From UBA8389 sp942493385 (GTDB lineage Bacteria > Bacteroidota > Bacteroidia > Bacteroidales > UBA1402), in the NCBI GenBank assembly GCA_942493385.1, contig OW818699.1, positions 1,054,001-1,118,000 of the forward strand: a stretch of 64,000 bases of DNA. Reading direction: 5' to 3'. A program made the position numbers and the translations under genes. Within the stretch, counting starts at the first letter, position 1, and each line of letters begins with the position of its first letter. Positions 9,921-19,085 of this stretch are shown here, piece after piece. Under the pieces are notes generated by a model that was given only the letters and a program-made list of their open reading frames with translations, did not search any database and had not been told where the DNA came from.

Positions 9921-12533
9921 TTAAAGGATATTAATTTGAACTGTTTTAAGATCTTTTTTGTCTGAACTGTTTCCATACGACACTTCGTACGAACCTGGCG
10001 TGACGGTCATTTTCCGTTGAGCCCAATCGAAGAATTCAAAGGCTGAAGGCGTCAGCTCGATGGTTGCCGATTGACTCATTCCAGGCTGAAGGCTGACTCT
10101 TTTAAAGCCTCGAAGCGTTTTGAGCGGCCCTTCCACATCGTTGACCTTGCGAACATACACCTGAACGATTTCAGTACCCGCTTTTTTACCTGTATTCTTA
10201 ACAGGTACTGTCAATTGGATGGTTTCATTCGCCTTGATGGACGATTTGCTCAGTTGAGCAGCGCCGATCTCAAAACTGGTATAGCTCAAACCAAAACCAA
10301 AGGGGAAAAGTGCATCGTCCATAAACCGATAGGTGCGGCCTTTCATGGAATAATCTTCGAAATCTTTGAGCTGGTCGGAACTCTTGTAAAACGTGATGGG
10401 CAGCTTGCCAGATGGATTGAAATCTCCGAACAGCACATCCGCAACTGCCAGACCTCCTGATTCACCCGGATACCAGGCTTGAAGGATGGCGTCGCAACTG
10501 TTGGTTTCGGGTTCCAAAGCAATGGCCGAACCGGAACAATTCACAAACACTACCTTTTTTCCAGCATCTTTCAATGCTTTCAAGCACCTGCGCTGTATCA
10601 TCGGCAAGTCAATGTTGGTGCGGTCTCCGCCCTTGAAGCCGGGATAATTGACTGGCATTTCTTCACCTTCCAGGATGCCTGAGAGACCTCCCACGCAAAC
10701 GACGACATCAATTCCCTGAAGTTTCTTGATCATCGATGCGAACTCAATATCCACTTCTTTTCCGAAGTCGAACTCGATGTTTGCATCCCAGTTGTTCTGT
10801 TGTGCAAACGTGATTTCAATTTTATACGTCTTCCCACCTTCCACTTGGAAAGGTACTCGGCTGGTCAGGGTTCGCCAGTTGTTTATTTTTTCGATGGATT
10901 TACCGTTTACAAAGAGCTCAAATACCCCTGTAGCACCACATTTGAATACAATTTCCTCGCTTGCGGGCGCGGTGAATACCGTTTCGTACTTGCCAGAGAA
11001 ACCTTGAAGTTTTACGCCTGGCGCAAATTCATGCTGACCCAACGTGGTGAGTTTGATCGGGTTTGTGATTTGCTTGACGGCCACTTCAGCCCCTTTCCTA
11101 TCTGAGTTGTTCCAATAGGTTGCTTTCATGCCTTTTTGGCCCTGTAAGGTGCATTTCTCGAAATAGCTTTGAGTCAGTTTCTCATCCACCAAATCGCAGG
11201 CCTTATCGTACAGCACTTTGGAGGGCGAAAGTTTGGATGTGATGCCTTCCAGAATGGAGATGGTTTTAAACGGGGTGCCGTTGTAGTTGCCCCACAACAT
11301 GACTTTGTCGATGGCATTTGGTCCGAGAACGGCAATTTTGGCTGTTTTCTTCAATGGCAGGACGTTGTTTTTGTTTTGGAGCAGGGTCATGGTTTCCCGA
11401 GCCATGTCCAAAGCCATTTTCTGATGGGCTTCGTTGTTGACCACCGACATGGGGATTTTGGACCAAGGCACCAACGCATCGTTGTCCATTTCTCCCAAGT
11501 CAAAACGGCCTATCAATACGCGCTTCAACCGGACGTCGATTTCTTTTTCCTTGATCAATCCTTGTTCGACTGCTTTGGGTAGCTCTTTGTAACTGTAATC
11601 TGCCCATTGACATTCGATGTCAGTTCCGGCCAAGACGCCTTTGGAGGCAGCATGCACTGCATCGGACGATACTTTGTGGCTGGTATAGAAGTCGGCGATG
11701 GCACCGCAGTCGGAAACGACCAAGTACTTAAAACCCCATTCCTCCCGAAGAATTTGTTGCAGCAGTTGGGTACTTCCGCAACATGGTTCATCGTTCAATC
11801 TTTGATAGGCGCACATGACCTCGCGCACATCGGCTTCTTGAACCAGCGTTTTGAAAGCTGGCAAATAGGTTTCGTATAAGTCACGAGGGCTTACGCTGTT
11901 CAAATTCAGCGTGTGCCTGCTCCATTCAGGGCCTGAATGCACGGCATAGTGTTTGGCGCAAGCGAGCAATTTCTTGTATTTGGCATCAGCAGGGCCCTGA
12001 AGTCCTTTTACCACCGAAGTTCCCATCCGGGAAGTCAAATAGGGGTCTTCTCCGTAGGTTTCCTGGCCACGACCCCAACGTGGATCGCGAAAAATGTTCA
12101 CATTGGGAGTCCAGACAGAAAGGCTTAGGAAACGCTTGTTCTCCTGTCCATTTGCGTTGGCTTCGTTGTATTTGGCTCGGGTTTCATCCGACACGGCATT
12201 AAATATTTGAAACAACAATTGCTCGTCAAACGAAGCCGCCATACCGATGGGTTCTGGAAAAACGGTCACATTCCCGTTGTTTGCCAGGCCGTGCAAGGCT
12301 TCGCTCCACCAATTGAACTTTTTGATGCCCATCCGCGGTATAGCTTCGGAAATATCGCACATTAATGAGGCCTTTTCGCTTAAAGTCAAACGGGTAAGAA
12401 GGTCATTTGCCCGTTCTTCGGAACTCAAATTCGGGTTCTGATAGGGAAACTGTGCCTGCAAATTGGAAGACAACAAAAGGACTGCGCCTAACAAAAGGAT
12501 ACTTCTCATGGAAGTACTAAATAGGGACTTCAT
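9921..12533 (-). CDS. GH3 beta-xylosidase/beta-glucosidase with PA14 domain
   Basis: Secreted 870-residue GH3 enzyme. The order is signal peptide, (beta/alpha)8 barrel (about residues 30-360), alpha/beta sandwich interrupted by a PA14-like insertion (about 470-610), then a fibronectin III-like end (about 780-865). The predicted nucleophile is Asp275 in LVVSDCGA. The segments NWWSEALHGLA and CAKHYAVHSGPEWSRH are typical of the beta-xylosidase branch of GH3, so hydrolysis of xylo-oligosaccharides is the best guess. An alternative ATG eight codons downstream (12509) also opens a good signal peptide. The gene sits 7 bases after the GH97 gene and 3 bases before the GH2 gene. A beta-glucosidase role cannot be excluded by sequence alone. 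Confidence 0.92.
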   Translation of the reverse strand: MKSLFSTSMRSILLLGAVLLLSSNLQAQFPYQNPNLSSEERANDLLTRLTLSEKASLMCDISEAIPRMGIKKFNWWSEALHGLANNGNVTVFPEPIGMAASFDEQLLFQIFNAVSDETRAKYNEANANGQENKRFLSLSVWTPNVNIFRDPRWGRGQETYGEDPYLTSRMGTSVVKGLQGPADAKYKKLLACAKHYAVHSGPEWSRHTLNLNSVSPRDLYETYLPAFKTLVQEADVREVMCAYQRLNDEPCCGSTQLLQQILREEWGFKYLVVSDCGAIADFYTSHKVSSDAVHAASKGVLAGTDIECQWADYSYKELPKAVEQGLIKEKEIDVRLKRVLIGRFDLGEMDNDALVPWSKIPMSVVNNEAHQKMALDMARETMTLLQNKNNVLPLKKTAKIAVLGPNAIDKVMLWGNYNGTPFKTISILEGITSKLSPSKVLYDKACDLVDEKLTQSYFEKCTLQGQKGMKATYWNNSDRKGAEVAVKQITNPIKLTTLGQHEFAPGVKLQGFSGKYETVFTAPASEEIVFKCGATGVFELFVNGKSIEKINNWRTLTSRVPFQVEGGKTYKIEITFAQQNNWDANIEFDFGKEVDIEFASMIKKLQGIDVVVCVGGLSGILEGEEMPVNYPGFKGGDRTNIDLPMIQRRCLKALKDAGKKVVFVNCSGSAIALEPETNSCDAILQAWYPGESGGLAVADVLFGDFNPSGKLPITFYKSSDQLKDFEDYSMKGRTYRFMDDALFPFGFGLSYTSFEIGAAQLSKSSIKANETIQLTVPVKNTGKKAGTEIVQVYVRKVNDVEGPLKTLRGFKRVSLQPGMSQSATIELTPSAFEFFDWAQRKMTVTPGSYEVSYGNSSDKKDLKTVQINIL

Positions 12534-12540
12534 TAATTCG

Positions 12541-14454
12541 TTAGTTGATTGGTTTTAAAATTGCCGCAAATCCACCACGACGGAGCAGTTTTACATCGAC
12601 GCTGCTGGTTTTGTTGATGGTTACGAATTTGGTGGAAAAGGCTTTGTCGTGCTGGCCATCGGCAATCAAGGTCAATTGATAATTGACACCTTCTGGCAAA
12701 AAGTTGAATGTCAGCGTTTTTCTTTTCTCTCTGATCTCTGCATTGATACCCCCGATGTACCAGTTTTCACCTTTTCTGCGAGAAATGATGATGTCTTTTC
12801 CAGGGTAGCCATCCATCAGTTTGGTATCGTCCCAAGCATTGGGAACTTCCCTCAGAAATGCCTTCGCTGCATCAGGAAGGTTGTAGTAACCCTCCGGTCT
12901 GTCTGCCAAATGCTGAAGGCCGGACTCAAAGACCACACTGAGCGCCAGTTCATGCCCATAGGACGTCAGGTGTGGAAACTGGGAGTTGGTAAAAGTCACC
13001 GGGGTATAGTCCATCGCACCAATGACATTTCGTGTAAAAGGAAGTATGGTGTTGTGTTCTGGCGCTGTAGAAGTTAGATCAGGGCCGTTGTTGTACCATT
13101 CGGCACCACGGACACCTTCGTAAGTCATCAAATTGGGATACGTTCGCGCCCATCCACGAGGTACCAAACATCCGTGGAAATAAACCATCATCTCGTATTT
13201 GGCGGCATCATCCAGAATATCAAGATAATAGGTGATCATATCTTGTTTTTCACTTTCGAAGAAGTCGATTTTTACACCGACAAAGCCCATTTTTTTAATT
13301 TTGGCGAATTCTTCGGCACGATTTTCTGTTGTCAACATTCTATCTTTCGGTGTGGCTGAAACGTAGGTATGTTTTCCTCCTGAATTGTACCAAATGAGGG
13401 GTTTGATACCCTTCGACAGAATGTATTTGGCAGCATCTTCCAAATTGCCCCCATTACTCATGGCATCCCATTCCCAATCGAGCAGCGTATAAGGCCAGTT
13501 CATGTTGGCTGCCAAGTCTGCAAAGTCGCAGACTACCTTGAAATCTTTCGTTCCGTGGTTGCTGGACCAGTAATTCCAAGAAACTTTTCCGGGTTTGATC
13601 CAATCGGTTTTTTTCAGAATGGATGCGGGTGAGACGTCATCGACCAGCGTGGATTCGACCAGGTCGGACAGACTGCCGATAATGACGACACGCCATGGGG
13701 ATTTCCAGGGAAGAGTGATGGTGGGTTTGGGTTCTCCATATCCATTTCCGTCTCTTTTGTCCGGAAAAGTAATGGTGTAGCGCGATTTCTCTGCTTTGTT
13801 GCTCAGTTTGGAACCACAATAACTGCGATTCACATCCGATTCGTGAATCAAATACCAACACGAAGCGTCGGCTGTGCAAAAAAGGGCTGGATAACCCCAA
13901 TCACCTTGCGTTTTATCATCGCTCATGGTTGAATACAAACCTTCGTTGGCCGTATTCCACCTCTCCATCCATCGCTTGCTGTCTGAAGCGATGGAGTAGG
14001 AGGTGGTTTCTTCATTGACGGTAAACGTTCCAGTTTTCTCAGGAAACTCATATCTGAAGGCGATGCCATCGTTGTACGCCCGAACAATCAGGTTCAACTT
14101 TGCTTTGCCTGGATTCTCGAAGGAAACCGTGACTTCCGAAGCCGAATTGCTGCATTTTGCCCTCTTTCCATGAATCGCCGTGTATTGATCGTTGATTGTC
14201 AACGGCTTATCGGCCTTCAGGAATTTTAGATCCTTGATGAAATCCTGATCGCTCCGCGAAAGTCCGAGACCGATCAAGGGAATCACTTCACTGACTTTAC
14301 CTTCTTTCAGATAGGACACTTTTAAAGACCATTCGCTCGCATTGTTGATGAGCGCCACTTGGATTTTCTGATTCGGGGATTTCACCACTAGATTTTGAGA
14401 AAACGTAGTCGTGAAAAGTAAAAGGAAAAGTAAAGAAAGAATGCTGCGTTTCAT
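12541..14454 (-). CDS. GH97 alpha-glycosidase, retaining type (alpha-galactosidase-like)
   Basis: Secreted 637-residue GH97 protein: signal peptide ending TTTFSQ, N-terminal beta-super-sandwich (about residues 20-265), catalytic barrel (about 270-540) and a C-terminal beta-domain. GH97 contains inverting alpha-glucosidases (SusB type, with a catalytic Glu base) and retaining alpha-galactosidases (Asp nucleophile). Here GVKIDFF offers an Asp (about residue 397) at the nucleophile place, with the acid Glu in TYEGVRGAEWYN (about 446), so a retaining alpha-galactosidase-like activity is preferred. That would fit the two GH27 genes in the operon. The ATG at 14454 gives the signal peptide directly; the longer frame starts with TTG. 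Acid/base assignment is by motif memory, not alignment. Confidence 0.9.
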   Translation of the reverse strand: MKRSILSLLFLLLFTTTFSQNLVVKSPNQKIQVALINNASEWSLKVSYLKEGKVSEVIPLIGLGLSRSDQDFIKDLKFLKADKPLTINDQYTAIHGKRAKCSNSASEVTVSFENPGKAKLNLIVRAYNDGIAFRYEFPEKTGTFTVNEETTSYSIASDSKRWMERWNTANEGLYSTMSDDKTQGDWGYPALFCTADASCWYLIHESDVNRSYCGSKLSNKAEKSRYTITFPDKRDGNGYGEPKPTITLPWKSPWRVVIIGSLSDLVESTLVDDVSPASILKKTDWIKPGKVSWNYWSSNHGTKDFKVVCDFADLAANMNWPYTLLDWEWDAMSNGGNLEDAAKYILSKGIKPLIWYNSGGKHTYVSATPKDRMLTTENRAEEFAKIKKMGFVGVKIDFFESEKQDMITYYLDILDDAAKYEMMVYFHGCLVPRGWARTYPNLMTYEGVRGAEWYNNGPDLTSTAPEHNTILPFTRNVIGAMDYTPVTFTNSQFPHLTSYGHELALSVVFESGLQHLADRPEGYYNLPDAAKAFLREVPNAWDDTKLMDGYPGKDIIISRRKGENWYIGGINAEIREKRKTLTFNFLPEGVNYQLTLIADGQHDKAFSTKFVTINKTSSVDVKLLRRGGFAAILKPIN

Positions 14455-14498
14455 AATGAATGGATACAAGGATTTAAGGCTTCCCAAAGGTCACCATT

Positions 14499-15737
14499 TT
14501 ATTTGAATAGTAACGGTGCGAATTCATTTAAACTTCTTCTCCAGGAGTGCCATTCGTGTGCCGTTTCTGGTGAAACATAAGAAACGCCCTTGATGCCTGC
14601 CTTATTCCATTCTTCTGCTGCAGCTCCAATTCGGGCTGCACCACCCTCGCGTCCGCCAAAACTCATGAAAACGAGCTTGACTTTCTTTTTAAAGCTGTCC
14701 AAATCCTTGATTTCAGTAGGGGAGAATGTTCCACTGCTGAACATGCCGACATGGGAAAATACATACGGGTTTGCGACTACGATGGAATGGGTTTGCATCC
14801 CGCCCATGGACAATCCGGCCATGGCACGATGTGCTTGATCGGGAATAACTCGGAAATTGGATTCAACATAGGGAATTAGATCGTCTAATAAGATGCGTTC
14901 AAACTGACCGACTACGTTTCTTCCACCCATAGGACCACCGGCTGCGCGTGGTGCATTCGTAGCGGGAGTTGTTTGTGCAGGAGTTGCTTGTGCGGGTGTT
15001 GCGGATGTTACAGGAGTTGCAGGTGTTGTAGCCGGTCTCGGCCCACGTGGCCCGCCGCCAAAACTAACGGCGCTGTTTTCCATAACGATGATGAAAGGAA
15101 GCGCTTTCCCTTCTGCAATCAGATTGTCCATGATCAAATTCGTATGACCTTGGTTGCCCCAACCGGTTTCGTTCTCGCCCATGCCGTGTTGAAGATACAA
15201 AACAGGATACTTTTTTGACTTGCTTTGGTCGTATCCCGGAGGCGTATAAATGTATGCACGACGTACACTGTTGGACGTTTTTGAGAAATATTGGTTTTCG
15301 CGCAACTGTCCATGAGGCACATTCTTAAGTGCAAAAAAGTCTTGATCCAAGGATGGAACTTCGATACCGCTTCCCCAACGGCTTGCTCCGTAAAAATACA
15401 AACTTCCTGGATCTGGAACGGATGCGCCATCAATGTTAAGTTGGTAATAGTGGAAACCGACATCTTGTGGAGCCGATTCGCCGGTCCAAACACCTTTTTC
15501 GTCCTTAACCAAGTCGTATTTTACGGCAGCGATGTCCAGCTGCACTCTCAATGCCTGAGGAGCAGAAATGCTGACACGAACGCGGCCTTCAGAATTTACC
15601 TGAGGGTACTGTTTGCCCTGTTGGGTGGTTGCTGTGGGCTTGAAATCTTCCACTACAGCAGTTTGGCTCGTTTGAGCAAAACAGGAGATGCTGGTGGTTG
15701 CAGCCAGCAGGATAATAGCTAATGATTTGTGCATCAT
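14499..15737 (-). CDS. CE1-type esterase (acetyl/feruloyl) with Pro-Thr-Ala insert
   Basis: Secreted 412-residue esterase. After the signal peptide come an E-set/CBM48-like beta-domain (about residues 45-130, with GFHYYQLNIDGASVPDP) and an alpha/beta-hydrolase of the XynZ/feruloyl esterase type. The nucleophile is Ser310 in AGLSMGGM and the catalytic His is probably in TAHEWHSW near the end. Between the strand with FIIVMENS and the helix with ILLDDLIPYVES lies a low-complexity insert rich in Pro, Thr and Ala (about residues 227-272) that its neighbour lacks. The gene follows the paralogous esterase at 15747 by 9 bases. Substrates are likely acetyl or feruloyl groups on xylan; the family does not tell which. 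Confidence 0.9.
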   Translation of the reverse strand: MMHKSLAIILLAATTSISCFAQTSQTAVVEDFKPTATTQQGKQYPQVNSEGRVRVSISAPQALRVQLDIAAVKYDLVKDEKGVWTGESAPQDVGFHYYQLNIDGASVPDPGSLYFYGASRWGSGIEVPSLDQDFFALKNVPHGQLRENQYFSKTSNSVRRAYIYTPPGYDQSKSKKYPVLYLQHGMGENETGWGNQGHTNLIMDNLIAEGKALPFIIVMENSAVSFGGGPRGPRPATTPATPVTSATPAQATPAQTTPATNAPRAAGGPMGGRNVVGQFERILLDDLIPYVESNFRVIPDQAHRAMAGLSMGGMQTHSIVVANPYVFSHVGMFSSGTFSPTEIKDLDSFKKKVKLVFMSFGGREGGAARIGAAAEEWNKAGIKGVSYVSPETAHEWHSWRRSLNEFAPLLFK

Positions 15738-15746
15738 GGTTTTGTA

Positions 15747-16874
15747 TTATTTATTTTGAAAAAGTAGTGGTGCTAGGGTCAAAAGGCTTCTGCGCCATGT
15801 TAGAAATTCATGTGCTGTATTTTCTGAAATGAAGGAAACGGCTTTAATGCCAGCCGCATTGAGTTCATCGGTCGCTGTTTTAACTCGGTCTGGGTTTTCG
15901 CGGCTGCCACAACTTTGGAAGATCAGTTTGACTTGTGCTTTGTCTTTGATATCGGCAGGAGCATAGGTGCCACCGCTGAGGAGCCCATAGTAGGCGAAAA
16001 CTTCAGGCCTGGCCAGTGTGATGGTACGGGTTTCCATACCGCCCATGGATAGGCCAGCCATTGCCCGATTGGACTTATTGGCAAGTGTACTGAAATTGGC
16101 ATCCACATACGGAATCAATTCGTCCACCAAAACAGTTTGAAAGGCTTCGATCTTGAAATTTCGGATGCCGCCTGGCTTCACATCGTTGGTCATACCGTAG
16201 GTCATAACGATGAGGAAGGGTTTGATTTTGCCTTCTGCTATGAGATTGTCCATGATCAAGTTGGCATGACCTTGGTTGCTCCAAGCCGTTTCATCTTCGC
16301 CCCAACCATGTTGCAAATAAAGTACCGGATAGCGTTTTTTTGCATCGTATCCGGGAGGGGTATAAACAAACGCTCTTCGTGACGTGTTGGTGCTTTTGGA
16401 GGGGAAAAGGATCTGTTGCACATTGCCATGTGGAACATCCTTGAGCGCATAGAAATCTTTATCGTGAGCAGGTATTTCAATGCCGCTTTCCCAACGCGTG
16501 GAACCGTAAAAATTCAAAGCACCCGGATCGTTGAAAATCCCACCATCAATGGTTAGGTGGTAGTAATGAAATCCTTCGTCCATGGGTCCGCCTGTGGTGC
16601 CCATCCAACTTCCGTCTTCTACTTTCGAAAGAACGGTTCCGCCTCTTCCGCCCAGCCCTAGACTGACGCTAACGCTTTGAGCCTGAGGCGCCACTACGCG
16701 GAAACGTGCATAGCCTTGTGAATTGACTTTCGGGTACTCTTGACCCGGTTGATTGAAGGTAGAAGATTTGAAATCCTCCAGAATTGCAGATGAAGGTGAT
16801 TGTGCGAAGCCGATCAAGCTGGTGGCTACTGCAATTAATGCAATTGCAACTGATTTGTAATTCATTTTTGGCAT
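15747..16874 (-). CDS. CE1-type esterase (acetyl/feruloyl)
   Basis: First gene of the minus-strand operon. It is a secreted esterase of 375 residues (372 if the second ATG at 16865 is used; both give a signal peptide ending LIGFAQ). It has an N-terminal E-set domain (about residues 48-130, with GFHYYHLTIDGG) and a CE1 alpha/beta-hydrolase domain with YLQHGWGEDETAW, the nucleophile Ser near 276 in AGLSMGGM, and the catalytic His in TAHEFLTWRRSL. It is a paralogue of the next gene without that gene's Pro-Thr-Ala insert. The predicted role is removal of acetyl or hydroxycinnamoyl esters from xylan fragments in the periplasm. Confidence 0.9.
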   Translation of the reverse strand: MPKMNYKSVAIALIAVATSLIGFAQSPSSAILEDFKSSTFNQPGQEYPKVNSQGYARFRVVAPQAQSVSVSLGLGGRGGTVLSKVEDGSWMGTTGGPMDEGFHYYHLTIDGGIFNDPGALNFYGSTRWESGIEIPAHDKDFYALKDVPHGNVQQILFPSKSTNTSRRAFVYTPPGYDAKKRYPVLYLQHGWGEDETAWSNQGHANLIMDNLIAEGKIKPFLIVMTYGMTNDVKPGGIRNFKIEAFQTVLVDELIPYVDANFSTLANKSNRAMAGLSMGGMETRTITLARPEVFAYYGLLSGGTYAPADIKDKAQVKLIFQSCGSRENPDRVKTATDELNAAGIKAVSFISENTAHEFLTWRRSLLTLAPLLFQNK

Positions 16875-16911
16875 CTCATTTAAGTTTTTAAGGTATCCGA
16901 TTAAAGTCCAC

Positions 16912-16919
16912 CAAATGTA
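16912..16919 (-). promoter_or_regulatory. Candidate -7 box for the minus-strand GH/CE operon
   Basis: On the minus strand this reads TACATTTG, an exact match to the Bacteroidetes -7 consensus TAnnTTTG, about 40 bases before the start codon of the first operon gene. A TTG that could serve as the -33 box lies at 16944-16946, spaced 24 bases, which is somewhat long. The assignment is by consensus only. Confidence 0.5.
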
Positions 16920-16923
16920 GTGT

Positions 16924-16932
16924 TTCGTTACA
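16924..16932 (+). promoter_or_regulatory. Motif TTCGTTACA, possible regulator site
   Basis: This 9-mer recurs exactly at 38415-38423 in the regulatory region before the symporter gene. Here it sits just upstream of the minus-strand -7 box inside the imperfect palindrome GTGTTTCGTTACAC (16920-16933). It could be part of an operator for the HTCS regulator of the locus; this is inference from recurrence in two intergenic regions. Confidence 0.35.
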
Positions 16933-17028
16933 CATCATACTGTCAATTATAAAACATCTATTGTATCATTTGAAACACAACGGTTAATTGAATAAAAATA
17001 CGTCGTTTGCGTTTTTCTACAACCATTT

Positions 17029-17038
17029 GTTACATTTC
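17029..17038 (+). promoter_or_regulatory. Motif GTTACATTTC, possible regulator site
   Basis: The same 10-mer is one arm of the perfect inverted repeat at 38392-38427. Here it is followed directly by TTACATTTGG, giving a short direct repeat of TTACATTT, and it lies 26 bases upstream of the -7 box at 17065. The position just above a promoter suits an activator site, but no binding evidence exists. Confidence 0.4.
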
Positions 17039-17043
17039 TTACA

Positions 17044-17072
17044 TTTGGTAAGACAATTGTAAAGTAGCTTTG
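17044..17072 (+). promoter_or_regulatory. Bacteroidetes-type promoter for the esterase operon
   Basis: TTTG at 17044-17047 (-33 box) and TAGCTTTG at 17065-17072 (-7 box, exact TAnnTTTG) are separated by 17 bases. The -7 box ends 19 bases before the ATG at 17092, so the leader would be very short. This is the best-formed promoter in the window. Confidence 0.65.
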
Positions 17073-17091
17073 TAAAAAAACAACACAAGAA

Positions 17092-19065
17092 ATGATTCAT
17101 TTAAAAAAACTTAGTGGCTTGCACTCTTTTGCTATCGTATTTCTTATTTGTACGGTTTTTAATTCACTGAATGTTTTTGGGAACACGGCTGGTGTCAGCT
17201 CCAAAAAATGGGTGGGGACTTGGAGTGCTGCTCCATATGCTGCAGGAACGAATACACCTCCATCGCCCTATTTGGCCAATAACACCCTGCGACAACTAAT
17301 CCGGGTTTCCATTGGTGGAGATACGCTTCGTGTGAAGTTTTCCAACGGTACAGGAACAAGTTCGGTTACCATCAATTCCGTAAACATTGCTGTTTCGCCA
17401 GATGGCACAAAAAGTGCTATCAATGCCTCTACGATTAAACAGTTGAAATTTAATGGCAATGCATCGGTTACGATGGCGGCAGGTTCTACGACGACTTCGG
17501 ATGCCGTTGCCTTTCCATTAACCCCCAACATGCGTTTAGCCATTACCATTTATTACGGTCAGTGTCAGACGAATTCCAACATGACCCACCATTATGGTTC
17601 TCGGTCCAACTCCTATATACTTGCGGGTGACCAAACTGCTAATGCTGATTTTTCTGGTGCAACAACGGTGGAACGCTGGTACACGATCAATACCGTTGAC
17701 GTGTGGGCAGAAGCCTCTAAAGCAGCAGTTGCAATTATTGGGAATTCCATAACCGATGGCTATGGTTTGAATGGAGGGCTTCATAATCGGTGGACCGATG
17801 TGTTTTCAGAACGACTTTTAGCCAATTCGGCCACCTCTCAGCTAGGTGTTCTCAATTTGGGAATTGGTGGCACTACCGTGATTGGTTCTGGTGTAAGTAG
17901 GTTTCAACAGGATATCCTTAATCAATCTGGATTGCGTTATGTAGTTGTTTTCTATGGAGTGAATGACATCAATGGAAATAAATCAGCAACGGAGATTATT
18001 GGTGCTTTCCAAAAAATGATCAAACAAGCTCATGCACAAAATATTAGAGTTTATGGGGCTACCATAACCCCATTTGGCGGAAATAGTTATTTTTCTGCTG
18101 CTCATGAGGCTACTCGTGGTGAAATCAACAAGTGGATTCGGACACCTGGAAACTTTGACAAGTGCATTGATTTCGACAAAGCCATTCGGAATCCTGCCGA
18201 TACGACCACCATGCTATCGACCTACAACAACGACGGTTTGCACCCAAGTGTCGCTGGATATCGATTTCTTGGTGAATCGATTAATTTGAATTTGTTTACC
18301 GCCTCTGATACCGTTTTTCCACAAGTGGTCAATGCGGGCACTGAGTCGTTTTACTTTGAAACCGAGCGTTTTGTAACGGCAACAGCTGGAACAAATTTCA
18401 ATGTGGTTCAAAGTGATTTGGCCTCGAATGGAAAATACATTACTGTTAAAACCGGCATTCAATCTACCTCAGCTGCTCCTGCCGATAGTTCAGGTTTAAT
18501 TACGATACCATTTTCCGTATCAAAAGACACCACTTACACGATATTTGGTCGTATGAATAACCCAACTGCCGACGATGATTCCTATTGGGTAAAAATTGAC
18601 AATGGTTCGTTCATCATGTGTAATGGACTGGGCACCAGTGGCTGGGCATGGCTAAGTATAACCAAACCGGTACTAACGAAAGGCAATCACAAATTAACGA
18701 TCGGATACCGCGAAGATGGTGCGAATCTGGATAAAATTTGTATTTCGAGCAGTACCGATGAACCGATGGGTATGGGTGGAAATGATCCGATTACTGGAAT
18801 TAAAACGGTATCAACTACAACTAATGGATATAGTTTAGACCAGCATTCATCCAATCAAATTTCGTTTGCCATTCCAAACAAATCCTTTGTTTCCATCAAA
18901 TTGTATACCCTTCATGGTTCTGAAATTGCTGAACTGGCAGGACGGGAATATGCTTCGGGCAACCATAATCTGAATCTTCTTGACAAGAATCTTCCTAATG
19001 GAATGTATATTTATGTCCTAAAAGCGAACAATTGCTTTTTAACTCGGAAAATGATTTTACAATAA
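17092..19065 (+). CDS. XynE-like SGNH esterase with CBM-like and T9SS C-terminal domains
   Basis: Secreted 657-residue esterase. The part from KKWVGTWSAAP through LRQLIRVSIGG (about residues 38-200) and the SGNH hydrolase domain (about 205-405) match the XynE-like group, named after an esterase in the Prevotella bryantii xylanase cluster. Catalytic residues are Ser219 in IIGNSITDG, the block III Asn in YGVNDI, and Asp381/His384 in DGLHPS. A beta-sandwich that looks like a galactose-binding-type CBM follows (about 415-560, with YREDGANLDKICI). The last 75 or so residues have the pattern of a type A T9SS sorting domain (VSIKLYTLHGSEIAEL, LPNGMYIYVL, TRKMILQ), suggesting export to the surface. 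The likely role is deacylation of xylan. Confidence 0.9.
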   Translation: MIHLKKLSGLHSFAIVFLICTVFNSLNVFGNTAGVSSKKWVGTWSAAPYAAGTNTPPSPYLANNTLRQLIRVSIGGDTLRVKFSNGTGTSSVTINSVNIAVSPDGTKSAINASTIKQLKFNGNASVTMAAGSTTTSDAVAFPLTPNMRLAITIYYGQCQTNSNMTHHYGSRSNSYILAGDQTANADFSGATTVERWYTINTVDVWAEASKAAVAIIGNSITDGYGLNGGLHNRWTDVFSERLLANSATSQLGVLNLGIGGTTVIGSGVSRFQQDILNQSGLRYVVVFYGVNDINGNKSATEIIGAFQKMIKQAHAQNIRVYGATITPFGGNSYFSAAHEATRGEINKWIRTPGNFDKCIDFDKAIRNPADTTTMLSTYNNDGLHPSVAGYRFLGESINLNLFTASDTVFPQVVNAGTESFYFETERFVTATAGTNFNVVQSDLASNGKYITVKTGIQSTSAAPADSSGLITIPFSVSKDTTYTIFGRMNNPTADDDSYWVKIDNGSFIMCNGLGTSGWAWLSITKPVLTKGNHKLTIGYREDGANLDKICISSSTDEPMGMGGNDPITGIKTVSTTTNGYSLDQHSSNQISFAIPNKSFVSIKLYTLHGSEIAELAGREYASGNHNLNLLDKNLPNGMYIYVLKANNCFLTRKMILQ

Positions 19066-19085
19066 ATTGTTTAATAACCACGACC

